Shown here: one piece after another, positions 39,314 to 50,226 of the stretch
Layout: the number at the start of each line of letters is the position of its first letter
How positions within the stretch are numbered: the first letter of the stretch is position 1
Assembly: GCA_008360955.1 (NCBI GenBank)
Contig: LUCM01008411.1
Location: 1-64,000, forward strand
Length of the DNA: 64,000 bases
Direction of reading: 5' to 3'
Source: Fasciolopsis buskii
Lineage: Eukaryota > Platyhelminthes > Trematoda > Plagiorchiida > Fasciolidae
Notes under the pieces: model-generated
Databases searched by the model: none
Told to the model about the DNA's origin: nothing
The model's input: only the letters and a program-made list of their open reading frames with translations
Program-made: the position numbers and the translations under genes

Positions 39314-39359
39314 ATGCGTTTCGTCCTTGTACTTCTACTGTCAATTCTGTGTGTTCATG
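39314..39359 (+). CDS. Candidate first coding exon: signal peptide of the MAM-array gene
   Basis: The 46-nt exon encodes MRFVLVLLLSILCVH plus one extra base (G). A short basic start, a run of L/V/I and a V-H-x end make a textbook secretory signal. It is flanked by a strong acceptor and a perfect donor (CATG|GTAAGT). It exits in phase 1, exactly the phase at which all 12 downstream array exons are entered. Joining the last G to each array exon gives Ala in nine cases and Gly, Val or Asp in one each, so most products would end the signal with V-H-A, a good signal peptidase site. The 9.8-kb intron that follows contains an RTE element. The link to the array is inferred. No other good signal-peptide exon was seen between here and 49.1 kb. 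Confidence 0.62.
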
Positions 39360-39365
39360 GTAAGT

Positions 39366-39585
39366 GCGCGGTACGAAATGCCAATTTTCGGTTGTAGACG
39401 GCAACTTGCTGTCGTCCGGCTGGTTAACACACCTGACCTAGTGTAACCTCATGTGGGTCCTATGCCGCTCAAGGTTTCAGAGTGAAGGTTATTGAGTCCC
39501 TCCGCCATGTAGTGGGCTCTAGTGGCTGTGGAACGTGCCTCTTGCATTGCACTCGTGCTTCAAGCGTGTCGTAAAAAATCAGTTT
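39366..39585 (+). repeat. Dispersed repeat family R1, copy 3
   Basis: It matches copies 1 and 2 through the blocks CGGCAACTTGCTGTCGTCCG, ACACCTGACCTAGTG, GGTTTCAGAGTGAAGGTTAT, CTAGTGGCTGTGGAACGTG and GTGCTTCAAGCGTGTCG. It begins a few bases after the donor of the signal-peptide exon, so it lies inside intron 1. Confidence 0.7.
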
Positions 39586-41220
39586 AAATAGATCACGATT
39601 TTGAGATGACCGTCGTTTTTCAAAGCTCTTAATTTCCGAACAACCCCGTCATTAGACATACAACGTTGCCATACGGACAAGTTGTTCTCAATAATTCTCG
39701 CTCATCTTGTTTCAATAGCAGGGGAAAAGTGTATGATTGATTGACCGTCAGTTAGGCTAGAGCTTGTTGTTTTACTGTCGGTTGGTTGGGTGCGGTGTGG
39801 TGGGACAGGGCGGGCGTGGTGAAGCATCACATTGTTTCTGCTTCTTTCCTTTCGAAGGGCCATCAAAGGTTCTTTTCGTTCCATTGTCTTCATTTTCGAA
39901 CTTTGTGGTTAAAATGTTTGGATTCGTGGCTTTCTTTACACTTTAATCAGGGTTCTTCAGATGTATAACCGTTGCTTCCGCAATAGAAAAAGTGCACAGT
40001 CGAACTGATTTCGGCCATTTTTTGGATGGAGAATATACACTACACACTATATCGCATTAGTTACTAGAATTGCTGTCGTGTCCACTTTTTGTTAAATGGC
40101 TCAGGATAGAGCTATTGATTGTGTCTTTCCTTCCCAGGCCCAGCCACTTCAGTACTGATCCTTAATGCGTTGGGACAAACGCTTGACTGTGACCTAAGAC
40201 ACGTCATATGTGTGCACTTAAATGAATAAATAGTCATGGATAAGGTCAGTCCGGGGCAATCCATCTTTGATTTTGATGAAAATTATCGGTGAAGTGGATA
40301 ATACACATTTAATTTTTGTGTTGAGTTTACAGCTCCTGTGAGCGATCTCGTTAATCGTTCTGCTTATGTATCATCTTTGAAAAAGTCCCTTTCTTTGGAG
40401 CACAAGCAAGCCACTCCGCAGGTTTAGTTAGCTCCATATTATGGAGAGCCGACTTCCAAATAGCGATTTTCTTAGAACAATTGTTGTACGCACTTCAGTT
40501 CTTGCTCCAGAGGATCATGCGAGAATATATTTTGGGCTTCGAAAATTAGACATTGAACTTGATTTTCCTTGGTGAAAACGTGAAAACTCATGTATTGATC
40601 ATTCTGCGTCTTTTTTACCTACGTACGTTCTTGAGTGAACGTGCTTTCTTATATGAGGAAGTTTGTTCTTTGTTTTCACTTCCGTCATGAAGTCTAGTGG
40701 GTTATAGGCACGCCTGAACTCTTCTAGTGTATTCGATCTCTTTCGTCCCTCATCCGCAACGCAGAGAACGTCAACAAATATCGGTTGCAATGATCGAGAC
40801 TGTTTTTCTATCTTCTTTTTGTGCCACGAATATATTCTCCAGTAAGGAGCCCAATGTTTAATCCATGACGCTATCTCGCTGACAGTCGGAGCGTCCATCA
40901 TACAGGAACCTAGCATTAAGTGTGCAACGCATAAAAAATTCACTTAGGTGTTCCACTACATTTATTCAGTAGTAAAACATCGATCTTTAATTCGGCCAAC
41001 AACCAGTCAGATGCACAATCTTAGCTCATTTTGTCTCAGTGAGCATCAATAGGAATTGTTGAAAACGACTTGTCCGCTTTTTAACGTTTGATTTTTAAAA
41101 ATTCCTGTTAGTTCTATTCGAGCAAGCACGAAAGGAGCCAAATGACCTGTGATTGCTTAGGACCTATTTTATTGCGCGGGCGTTGACCAGTTGAATTTAG
41201 AACATGCCGCTTCAACGGTC
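39586..41220. other. Intron-like stretch without a supported gene
   Basis: No exon with good splice sites or recognised domain was seen. The minus-strand frame 40943-40599 (114 codons) has no family signature. Under the gene model proposed here this is intron 1. Confidence 0.45.
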
Positions 41221-41283
41221 GGTGGTTAGAATTCCAGTTCCACTGGTCAATTCGGCGGTAAACGGTCACTCATCCACATCCCC

Positions 41284-42243
41284 ATGAGTTACACGCCTAC
41301 AAATAATTCCATACTGCATCGGTCGTCGCGCAGGCTAATCAGGACCGCGCTGCCCATTGCATCGAGCGCTGGTGGGGTGAGTAGTGATAAGTATGCAACT
41401 GCTCAGAGTCCCCTCTCTTTTATTCACTTTGTCTCTTCTGTCTCCAACCCAATCTGTTTGCCCCTTCTGCCTACCCATAGTATTTCCATTGATAACACGC
41501 CCGATACTCGCAACGGTTTATTGTCAAGTAGTGTAGTAGGTGGTTTTCAGTCTGTTAGCTCACATTTTCTCAAGCCTCGTCAGCCTCTGAATCTGGGTTC
41601 TTTCAATGTGCGCGCTTTAATGCAGGCTGGCCAGCAGGCGTGTTTGGCTCTGACAGTTAACTCATTTTCGATTGATGTCTGCTGCGTGATTGAAACACGA
41701 ATTCAGGATTCGAGTAGAGTAATTCAACTAACTGCGCCAAACGTCTCGTCAAGATATTTTCTTCGCACTTCAGGAGACGAAGCAGCTCAAGCTGTTGGTG
41801 AACGTGGTGTAGGAATAGTCTTGAGTGAGAAGGCTGAAACAGCCCTTTTAGATTGGATCACAGTCAACAGTCGCTTGTGTGCCATGAGACTGCAGGGATC
41901 AATGGGCGTCCGAAACGATGGTAGTGTTAAGCATGGTTTATTTGTTATCTCGGCATACGCTCCAACAGACTGCTGCATTGACATGGAGAAAGACGAGTTT
42001 TGCGATGACCCCGTCACTCTTGTTCGGAAGAGCAAACGGTCTGACATTGTAGTGGTAGCAGGTGATTTTAATGCACAAGTTGGAAAACTGAGTGCATCGG
42101 AGTCGTGTCTAGGTGGGCGATGCGCCTTGCCTGCTGAGCGAACAGACAACGGAGAAAGACTTCTCCAATTCTGTGCAGATAATCATTTGTTCCTATCTAG
42201 TACGGATTTCCGACCCAGTTCGCGTTGCCCAGCGACATGGTGA
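41284..42243 (+). pseudogene. RTE-like endonuclease domain, truncated by a stop
   Basis: 319 codons from ATG. After a Ser-rich leader of about 100 residues, the frame enters an apurinic-type endonuclease: G-S-F-N-V-R-A-L-M (residues ~108-116), then CCVIETRI with the catalytic Glu (~138-145), V-V-V-A-G-D-F-N-A-Q-V-G (~257-268) and a final D-F-R-P-S-S-R block. The frame then ends at a TGA. The last part of the domain (Q-I-D-F-V-A-V, then E-S-D-H-V-L) is still readable just beyond the stop to about 42360, including the catalytic S-D-H. In LINEs this enzyme nicks the target site. Here it is separated from its RT, so it is classed as broken. Confidence 0.8.
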
Positions 42244-42512
42244 TCTAACTCGACAGGTAGTCTGAGTCAGATCGACTTTGTTGCAGTAAGCTCCCGTTGG
42301 CGCGGTTCTGTCCAGAACTGTAGGTCGCACTGGACCACATACGTCGAATCGGACCATGTGTTACGTATTTAGTCCAACGTCTGCAGCTGCAAATCCTTGA
42401 GAGGTATCACTTGATTCCCCAATGGAAGTGAAAGTGCAGTCAAATATTCGGCTTCTGAAGAAAGAAAAAGCAGCCGGTCCCGATGACCGTCCTCCAGTTC
42501 TTTTAAAACTAG

Positions 42513-43949
42513 ATGGAGAAATCGACAAAAGCTCTTACATTGCTTCGTGGTATTTGGAACGGGGAGCGTATCCCGCTGTCGTGGGGTGAGTCACTGATTA
42601 TACCGATCTTCAAGAAGGGTTCACGGAGTGACTGCAGCAATCATCGTGGAACTAGTTTAATTCCGATAGTTACTAAGGTGTTAGCTTCGATAATGCTACG
42701 TCGTTTTACACCGACTCGCGAGAATAGTATCCGCGAACAACAGGCCGGATTTCGGCTAGGTCGAGGTTGCATCGATCAAATATTCATTCTTCGACAGATA
42801 GTCGAAATGCGCCATACGCACCGGCGCCCTACGATCATTGTCTTCCTCGACTTGAAAGATGCTTTTGACTCTGCGGATCGACCGGCACTACTCAGTGCTC
42901 TCCACCGGAAGGGTATGCCAACGAAGTTTGTGAACCTGTTGCGAGCATTATACTCGCATATCTATGGTCGCGTTGGGGTATACGGCGAACTGTCACGTTC
43001 ATTCGAAACGACTAGTGGCGTTCGACAAGGGTGTTCCATTTCTCCATTCTTGTTCAACTTCGTCATGGACGAGGTGATGGAAGATGCTTTAGGAGGTCTC
43101 CGGGATGTAGGAGTCGAACTGGGAAGTGGAGGGAAGCTATGCGATCTAGATTACGCAGACGACATTGTGTGCCTGTTCGTGTCTGCGGACCATGCACAAT
43201 GCGCACTAGATAGACTCTGGAGGTCGGGGACTCGGTTCGTCATGAGCTTTGCACCTTCGAAGTGCAAAGTACTGTTACAGTACTGGACGACAGCAGCGTC
43301 GAACTTGATACTGGATAGAGAGGAAACAACGACTGTGGACCGTTTCACCTACCTTGGTAGCTGCGTGTCCAACGATGGTAGCTCGGGAGTGGAGGTAAAT
43401 ACGCGTATATCCAAGGCTCGTGCAGCTTACGCTGGACTGAAGCACTTGTGTCGCCGTCCTGATATTTCACTGAAATTGAAAGGTCGTGTGTTTTGTGCTG
43501 CAGTGTGTTCAGTTCTGTTGTACGGTTGCGAGATGTGGATTATGCGTGTGGGCGATGTTCGTCGGTTGGAGGTCTTCGACAACCGATGTTTACGTAGTAT
43601 GGCTAGGAGTAGATGGAGTGACCGGGTGAGTAATATTGAGGTTAGGAATCTGGTATTGGGTGCCACTTCTGAGAACAGCTTGTTTCAGCGTATGAAACTT
43701 AGTAGACTACGCTGGTTGGGTCACGTGTTGCGGATGACGAACACTCGTCTACCATATCGTGCCCTATTTTGTGTTGCTCCTAAGGAATGGAAGAAGCCAT
43801 GTGTAGGCCAACAGATAACGTGGCAACGTGGAATGAGAAAATGTACAGCGAAGTTAGGTGAAGTAGGTGTCTCGCCTTCGTGGTTGGGGTCCAAAAGACT
43901 CGTCGACTTGCTGGCTGGAGACACTGAAGGATATGGCAGTGAACCGTGA
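42513..43949 (+). pseudogene. RTE-like reverse transcriptase, long open frame
   Basis: 478 codons. RT motifs in order: I-I-P-I-F-K-K-G-S-R-S-D (residues ~29-40), H-R-G-T-S-L-I-P (~44-51), Q-Q-A-G-F-R-L-G-R-G-C (~75-85), V-F-L-D-L-K-D-A-F-D-S-A-D (motif A, ~109-121), S-G-V-R-Q-G-C-S-I-S-P-F-L-F-N-F (motif B, ~167-182), and L-D-Y-A-D-D-I-V-C-L (motif C with the catalytic Asp pair, ~211-220). The C-terminus has R-L-R-W-L-G-H-V-L-R-M and a G-V-S-P-S-W-L-G-S ending, typical of the RTE clade. The beginning of the RT (K-K-E-K-A-A-G-P-D) lies upstream in another frame at about 42450-42490, which shows a frameshift. The catalytic core itself looks intact. Confidence 0.85.
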
Positions 43950-44539
43950 TTAGTGGCGATCGTGTTGTCATTTTCTATCGAATCAGAATGATTGAAAACA
44001 CGTGTGTTTATACAGTTAGACTGTGTTTCGTGTGTTGGCTGCAGCGGAATCTTATCTTTTACCGCCTGTGTAGGCCCACTCCCTGTTCCCCCTGAATATT
44101 CACTCTTTTTTTATAAACGTGTAACTGTGGAGAAAGGCAGCTATCAGTGAGGCTTGCCTTGCCGTTTAACGCTGAACGCTGATGATACGGCTGGAAACCT
44201 TATATGCATCCATGTGACTCCAGGTTTCAGGTTCATTACCGTATTAGGCTAGGAATATGCTCCTTTGGCTACACCTGTTCTTCGGACATGCAGCAAAAGG
44301 TTGTTGTTGGACGGATATGTGACAACCTACATACAGCGATACTCGTTAGTGGCTCTGTCGATCGATGGTATGGAAGATCTAGCGATCTTTTTATCGTGCA
44401 CTGCGAAATCAGTCATCAATGTATGCTTTCTAACTGAATAGCGCAGAGACAACAAAACCGCATGGTCGATATGGGTGGTAGAGGGTTGTATGGTACACGA
44501 CAACATTTCTCATAAGGTGACATCGCCCAACGCACCATT

Positions 44540-44695
44540 AGAAAAGTACGGAAGCATTGTACAGCTATGTCACTCCTGCTATGAATCTTCAGCAGCACAT
44601 GTCCACTGCGTTCGAACAGAGACGCGAACTCGGGAGAATCAAACGTAATTCTAGCGCCTTACCCGTTAAGCTAACCGGGCAGGCTCCCAGCGGTT
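44540..44695 (-). mobile_element. tRNA-headed SINE relic with a degenerate hammerhead-like core
   Basis: On the minus strand, TTAGCTTAACGGG (44662-44674) fits a pol III A box. GAGTTCGCGTCTC (44619-44631) is close to a B box at tRNA-like spacing. It is followed by CTGAAGA (44586-44592), a small stem-loop and GTGAC (44569-44573), which occupy the places of the hammerhead CUGANGA and GAAAC cores. tRNA-promoter plus hammerhead SINEs are known from flukes (the schistosome Sm-alpha type). The GAAAC to GTGAC change should abolish cleavage. The 3' end of the element is uncertain. Confidence 0.45.
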
Positions 44696-44699
44696 TGTT

Positions 44700-45149
44700 G
44701 AGCTTCACGACACGACATAGCACCTATCCGTTAATGATGCGAATGGCTCCAGGCGGCTGGTTCACAGTAATCGACTCTCGTTGGAGATAAATTTTCAGTA
44801 GGCAGCCTAAGTTCAGCATTTCTATGGTTTCTTAATGCTGAGTAGATTCCTGACATATGACGAATAATTTCATGTAAAAATGCACGAGCAGCGCTTGTAA
44901 TCGTATCGTCATGATACTGGTGATCCTCGGTTAGGCAACTTACAATCGAATTCGATTGGGCCGGGACAAACATCCAGTTCATATTCCATAGTTTAAGAAA
45001 CGATTAAAATAACAGCGTATTCTCACTTGATGAAATACTTTAGGAAAGCCCGTTTAATCATACAGTCGCCACGATAGTGTTGGAATGTGCTAGGTTGAAG
45101 GCATTTTGTCATTTCCAGGATATCGGATATGTTCACCTACTGCCATAAT
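44700..45149. other. Intron-like stretch without a supported gene
   Basis: No exon or repeat was recognised. Under the gene model this is part of intron 1. Confidence 0.4.
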
Positions 45150-45345
45150 TTTGCTATTTTTTAATGACACGCTTGAAGCATGTGTATAATGGGTGGAGCA
45201 TGCCTCGTAGCCAGTAGAGCCCACCACACAGGGGACCAGGAGAGGGAACGGCAACCCTAACCTTGAAACTTGGATTGGCATAGAACCCCATAAGATTTCC
45301 TTAGGTCAGGTGTAGCAACCAGCCGGGTGACTGGGTTGCAGTGTG
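45150..45345 (-). repeat. Dispersed repeat family R1, copy 4
   Basis: This is the reverse-oriented member of the family. The plus strand reads GACACGCTTGAAGCATGTG, then CCTCGTAGCCAGTAGAGCCC, AACCTTGAAACTTGGATTGG, and CTTAGGTCAGGTGTAGCAAC. These are the reverse complements of the landmark blocks in copies 1-3, in reversed order. Confidence 0.65.
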
Positions 45346-48300
45346 CCACCAAAGTGACTATTAGGCGAACCTGAAATAGGTGGTACCCTTGAGAACAGGA
45401 AATTTTTCGTTCATGCTCAATGAATCCTTTTCGTGAAATCTCAGGAGTTTGTTTTTAACTAATCCAACATGAATTCGGCACTGGCCAGACCAGTCTCTTC
45501 CCCTCATTACATTACGAGAGAGGGCGATAGAAACGCGATAAAATTTCTTTTTTTGAAAATGAGCTAGGTATAGTTACTTTCGCCTCATTTTGAAACGATA
45601 CGAGGTAGCAGCTTGAAAACATCGTGACTAATTCCGAATAGGCTATGGGGCAAGGGTAGCAAAGAGGAGGAAATTATAACAGTGGAATATAGTCGATGAA
45701 AATGTAGAAAAGTAGTGATTTTTTAAAGGAATGCGCATGCATGTGAGCTGTTTCCAAAGTGGGATTTAAATTATGCTTGGGCGCTTGTGACCAGTGATTA
45801 TATGTGTCACCTGGAAGAGTTCAAAGATTCGGATCCCAGGCACGCCGGTCACTTTTTCGGTATGCACCCATTCGCTGTCGCCCATCTGGCTCCCTAACCC
45901 CTCAACCCACTGAGATCTTGTGATTTCGCACGTGCTTTCCGGGATATTCCTCCACCAGTGCATTAGGCCCTTGAGGCATGGCGTTTCCTCTACACGCGTT
46001 CATGCATGAAAAGGTTTAAAAAGATCTCGTTTGTTTCAGAATGTGGTCGGTTCACGGATGTGCTTCTAAAACATCATTACATCCGACTGCCCATTACGGT
46101 AGAACAATCCAGCTTCCATGTATGATTTTTAGCAGCCCTCTGTGTTCCGTTCTTAATAGGGGGAGAATGAGTTCACTCAACTGCACTGCCCCTAAAACAC
46201 TTGCTAACCCTTCCGAGTCTAGCCGCTGATACCAGCTGTATTTCATACTAGTGGAAAGTGGAGAACAACCAGAAGTAAAGGACACAAGCAATATATTCCT
46301 TCCATCATTAGTGTTTAAATTCATCTCAAAAGCCATGAGCAGTAGTAGTAATTCTATAAGTAAAATACTGGAATCGGGCCTCTCCGGATCTGGTAATGTG
46401 ACTTGATGGATCTCGCATATTCGAGTCTATGGTTCTGTTAACGTCATTAGTGGTGAGACAGTTACTGTTGCTAGGGGATTTTGTGTGCTGTTTTTACTTT
46501 CATTCTCCTCTTGTGTCATGACGAGTTTTTTTACTGTAGTCGATTGTTTTCTGTCAGTGATCAATGTAGTCAATAATAATACTGTTCGTCCGCCTATAGT
46601 CGGAGCGACTGTTCTAATGCCAGGATTAGGAGTTGACGTCTTCTGTAGTTTTTGTTAGTTAAGCACGGAATCGTGATCTGGGACACAGCATCATCGGGAT
46701 TGGTAAAGGGAGTAAATCCTGCTTCATTCGGTACTCGAATTGCCGCAATGATTCATATGTCCGGAGAAAGTAAAACAACTTTGGGCGGAAACCTACTTTA
46801 ACGAGTATTCACCTAAGATTGACACATCCATGAATCGTTTCTACTCTGGCTAATTCGAGATCTGAAACTCACCACTTCATGTTTTCCAATAAGTAATTTA
46901 CTGTCCAATTGTCTACGAGAGAAATATAAAATAAGGAGTTCCAATGTACGAACTCGTCAACAATGAAGTAGTCACAGTTGAGCCAGTTCCATGTAGACAT
47001 ACACTGCACACTCCATCGGTTTCCGTGTTTTCGGTCGGTAGACATGTTATGCGTGCTTCTACGTAGAGGCGTTCAACCAATTTGGATTCCCTCAACTTTC
47101 TGTCGCGAACGTCATTTTTCTTTTGCCAAGACCCGTCGCCTTGACTGTTGAAAAGTTTTACACTTCAAAAGCTCGGAACCCGTCCAGTGGTAGAATTTGG
47201 ATAAATGTATTCTCGTTAGATGTCAATATACCTTGAACTGGTCGCCCTCGATATTGAAGTGCCGCAAAATAGGTGTTGTCAACGGGCCAATAATCACTAA
47301 GAGCTGTATACTTTTAAATTGTTGTTAGCGAAAGGAGAAACCATTCATCTTACGATTGTTCACCTGAATAAATGAATTGCCATTAAAACGTGAGAATTGC
47401 TTTAGGGGCACAAAACTCATGTCGGCTATTTTCGCAACCTGGTTCGCTCTGTTTGTCGTCAATCTTGCAAGTCATCGATACCGTACTTAGTTTCTAACTC
47501 TACCACTGGTCCCGAACAGAATTATCGGCACTTCCCATTTATTTGTGATATATCATTCGATTGCTTTCGTGCGTTCAGTTCACTGGTCAGTTTTGCAATT
47601 TTGAGAGTTTTCAGTTTATCATGTAATGTGTGACCAACTCTTTCAATTAGTTTTCGTAACCTGAATTACCTTCTACTACTCACCTATTTTGTCGCTGTCT
47701 CAGTTCATTGTTCGTCAGAATCCGGCTGTTATTCAAAGTAGTACTGGTAATTATTCTCCAGCTCAAAATCCCCAGATTCACGTCGTTTAGATCTCAGACA
47801 CTTTGCCACTAATGGGTAGGACACGTCAGCTGGGGCGGGGATGTGTGCAACTTATGGGAAATTGTCTTTATTCTTTTTTCGATTGCTTCATATTGTCCTG
47901 GCCATTTTTGTTGCATTTTCCGGGGATTTGGTTTCCTGGTTTCTCTAAGTTTAATTTATGATCATATTTGTACGAAGCATTTCATTTTTCTACAAATTGT
48001 GGACTGGAGATCAGGTCAGATCAAACCTTAGCGCAATGACTTCGGAATGAGGACCTGCGATGTGAAATAGGGAAATCATTGGGTTTTTCCCAGAAAGATG
48101 CAGTTCAACTGGTTCGCTTAGCATCTGGTGCATCTTGCATGGCATCAAACGTCAAAATTGATCGATTAACGCTCTGATAATTGCCCGACTCCGCATCAAA
48201 CCGTTTTCCGGCGAATATTGGCATCAGCTGCACTATTAGACTTGCCAAGTGCGAGCTAAACCAGCTGATGCTTCTTTTTCTGTAGTGAAGCCAGTAGTCT

Positions 48301-49132
48301 CTCATTTCACCGTTTTTCTGCACTGAATCTTAAAATGGTGTAAATTGTTTAGTTTTAAATTCTATTTTCTCAACTCCTATTGAATGCTACAAGTTCAATG
48401 GGCTATAGCTATCGACTATGATCAGGTGAATTCACTCAGCCATCAAACAGGGCACAAATAGCGACGCGATTTTGACTTCGATATTCGATTTATTTAGATC
48501 CGATTGTTTAAGTAGGGTCCGCAGGCGCTTTATATGCCCTATTCAACGTAGTTAATAGATGAATTCCGCTCATGCAATATGTCGTCCAGTCTTGATAAGG
48601 GGTCTCCCACATTCTGTCATCCTGCTGGAAATATGCATATTTGTCTGTTTCGTTAGGTCTTCAAAGTCTCCAGTTTCACCCCTGATATCTTTTTGAAGAG
48701 AATTTCCAATTATTTTGACTTCCAAAAGGATTACGAGTATAGACTATAGTTTACTCAACGGTCGGGCGCATCATTTGGGTTCATTAAACAAATGGACACC
48801 CAAAGGACAAACGAAGAGTCACCCTGGGGGCATGGTGAAGCGGCAGCTTAGCACTTGTGCTGAGTAGTCACACACGGAGGCAGTGAAAATTGACTTCCTA
48901 GAATCCATATTCACACTCACCGAGATAATTCATCCCATTCCTGCAGTGCACACTGAATCGGCTGCATCAAATGTCGTCTTGGTCGACATCAATAACTTGG
49001 GCCTCCATGATCTGTCTCCTCCGATGGTGGGGAAAAAACGATACAGTCAAGCGTAAAACCAGTCAATGATTACTTCTTTACCGATGCTTTCCCTCTTGAA
49101 ATTTCATTCGAATCCACTTTGTTCTTCTCCAG
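45346..49132. other. End of the long intron before the exon array; no gene seen
   Basis: No half-MAM exon or other recognisable domain was found. A plus-strand frame at 47843-48031 starts with a hydrophobic stretch but lacks a good donor in a sensible place. The minus-strand frame 48323-48105 has no signature. Confidence 0.45.
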
Positions 49133-49565
49133 CTGAACAGCATCCGAAACCAATCTATTTCTGTCCATTCAACAACGGACTCTGCGGTTGGACTCATGAT
49201 CCGAATAGTTGGCACCATCGTTGGTCTGTGGACCAAGAGTTGCAATCAAACGGTCCGGCAAACTCCATGTGTTGCTTCTCTGTGAAACATGGTCAACCAT
49301 TGTCAGAATCCTCTACTACAGATGCTGATTCCCCTTGGCTCATCCCTAATCTACCGGTGCAAACGGTGGTATCCGGCCCCAGTAACAAAGAGGCACCGAT
49401 TCAAGCCAGATTATGGAGTCCGGCATTTCCAGTTGCATTGAAATTGCAATGTTTTCAGTTTAGCTATCGACTAGAGTTGAACCATCCTAGTGAGATGTAT
49501 ACTAGTCAGTTACATGGAGAAACTCAAAAACAAGTCAGCCTGTCGCTACTCCAACGTCGTGAAGG
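49133..49565 (+). CDS. MAM-array variable exon A (half-MAM domain)
   Basis: First recognised exon of the array. The acceptor is GTTCTTCTCCAG|CT and the donor GAAGG|GTGAAT. It is entered in phase 1 and left in phase 2, with 143 complete codons. Key residues: Cys10-P-Phe12, Cys17-G-Trp19, N-S-W26...R-W30, M-C-C-F, D-A-D-S-P-W-L-I-P, A-R-L-W-S-P, L-Q-C-F-Q-F-S-Y-R and L-S-L-L-Q-R-R-E-G. In the MAM family this corresponds to the first half, up to the strand written L-x-V-x-x-R; the W...G..W and G-x-I-A-L-D-D half is absent. Closest in sequence to exon C (shared C-P-F-N-N-G, S-P-W-L-I-P-N, S-P-A-F-P-V). Reading through the donor meets TGA at once, so the open frame ends there. Confidence 0.78.
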
Positions 49566-50226
49566 GTGAATAATCAATTACCGATGTTTGATAGTTTTCG
49601 CTAGCCTATTATTTCGGTCTTATCTTTATTCTTAATTCTTTGAATCCTTACTCCATCATTGGCTTCGAAGCAACTACACAACAACGACTAATACTTTTCC
49701 GTTGAGATCCGTCGATATATCGCATGTGGTGCTGGGCATGTCGTCCGGCATTGACACAATCAATCGCTACGCCCGTTACACCTCTGGTAATATTCACTTC
49801 TGTTCACCAGGACGATCTGGTTTATGAGTTCTGTGACGAGTACATAATATCTATGTCCCGTGTTTCTGCTGATGGCCAATCTACGCGGATATCCCTCATA
49901 CGCTGACCCTCTGGGATCCAAATGCATTTCTCATCCGAACGGTTTAGTGACCAAATTAAGCCGACCCACGTAGTGCCGTCTTCCTACCGGCGAAGCAGTT
50001 ATTGCGGTATATATCCGCTAAGCGTTTTAAGCCATTATCTTCATCGGTGTACCTATCGTGTGTTCTGAAGGTCAGCAAAATAGATGCTAGTCGAAGCATG
50101 GTAATTTTGATATGCTCTATGCGCTCCTAAATGTTTCATGGAAAACAAACTGGATTGTCCTATCTGATCTCGAGGCAGTCGTCCTTGCATTCTGTTAACA
50201 GGAGCCTCATTTTTGCCCTTTCACAG
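49566..50226 (+). other. Intron between array exons A and B1
   Basis: 661 nt. I looked for the missing MAM second half (W...G...W, G-x-I-A-L-D-D) in the plus frames and did not see it. The 60-codon frame at 49724-49906 has no MAM-like features. Confidence 0.5.

Larger units (their letters stand above)
41220..44195 (+). mobile_element. RTE-like non-LTR retrotransposon, best preserved copy
   Basis: The element comprises an endonuclease frame (41284-42243), a short disrupted linker, a reverse transcriptase frame (42513-43949) and a 3' tail to about 44190. The tail recurs at 38640-38850 and near 36.7 kb. It lies in intron 1 of the MAM-array gene in the same orientation. No terminal repeats are visible, as expected for non-LTR elements, so both ends are estimates. 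It is the only copy in the window with long uninterrupted frames, which suggests it is the youngest. The stop at 42241-42243, a frame change near 42510 and a shortened linker make it non-autonomous. Confidence 0.8.

Noticed and set aside
47843..48031. Alternative signal-peptide exon closer to the array
   Set aside because: The hydrophobic start is followed by a second hydrophobic stretch, and the only phase-1 donor (CAG|GTCAGA) is poor. The exon at 39314 is better in every respect.
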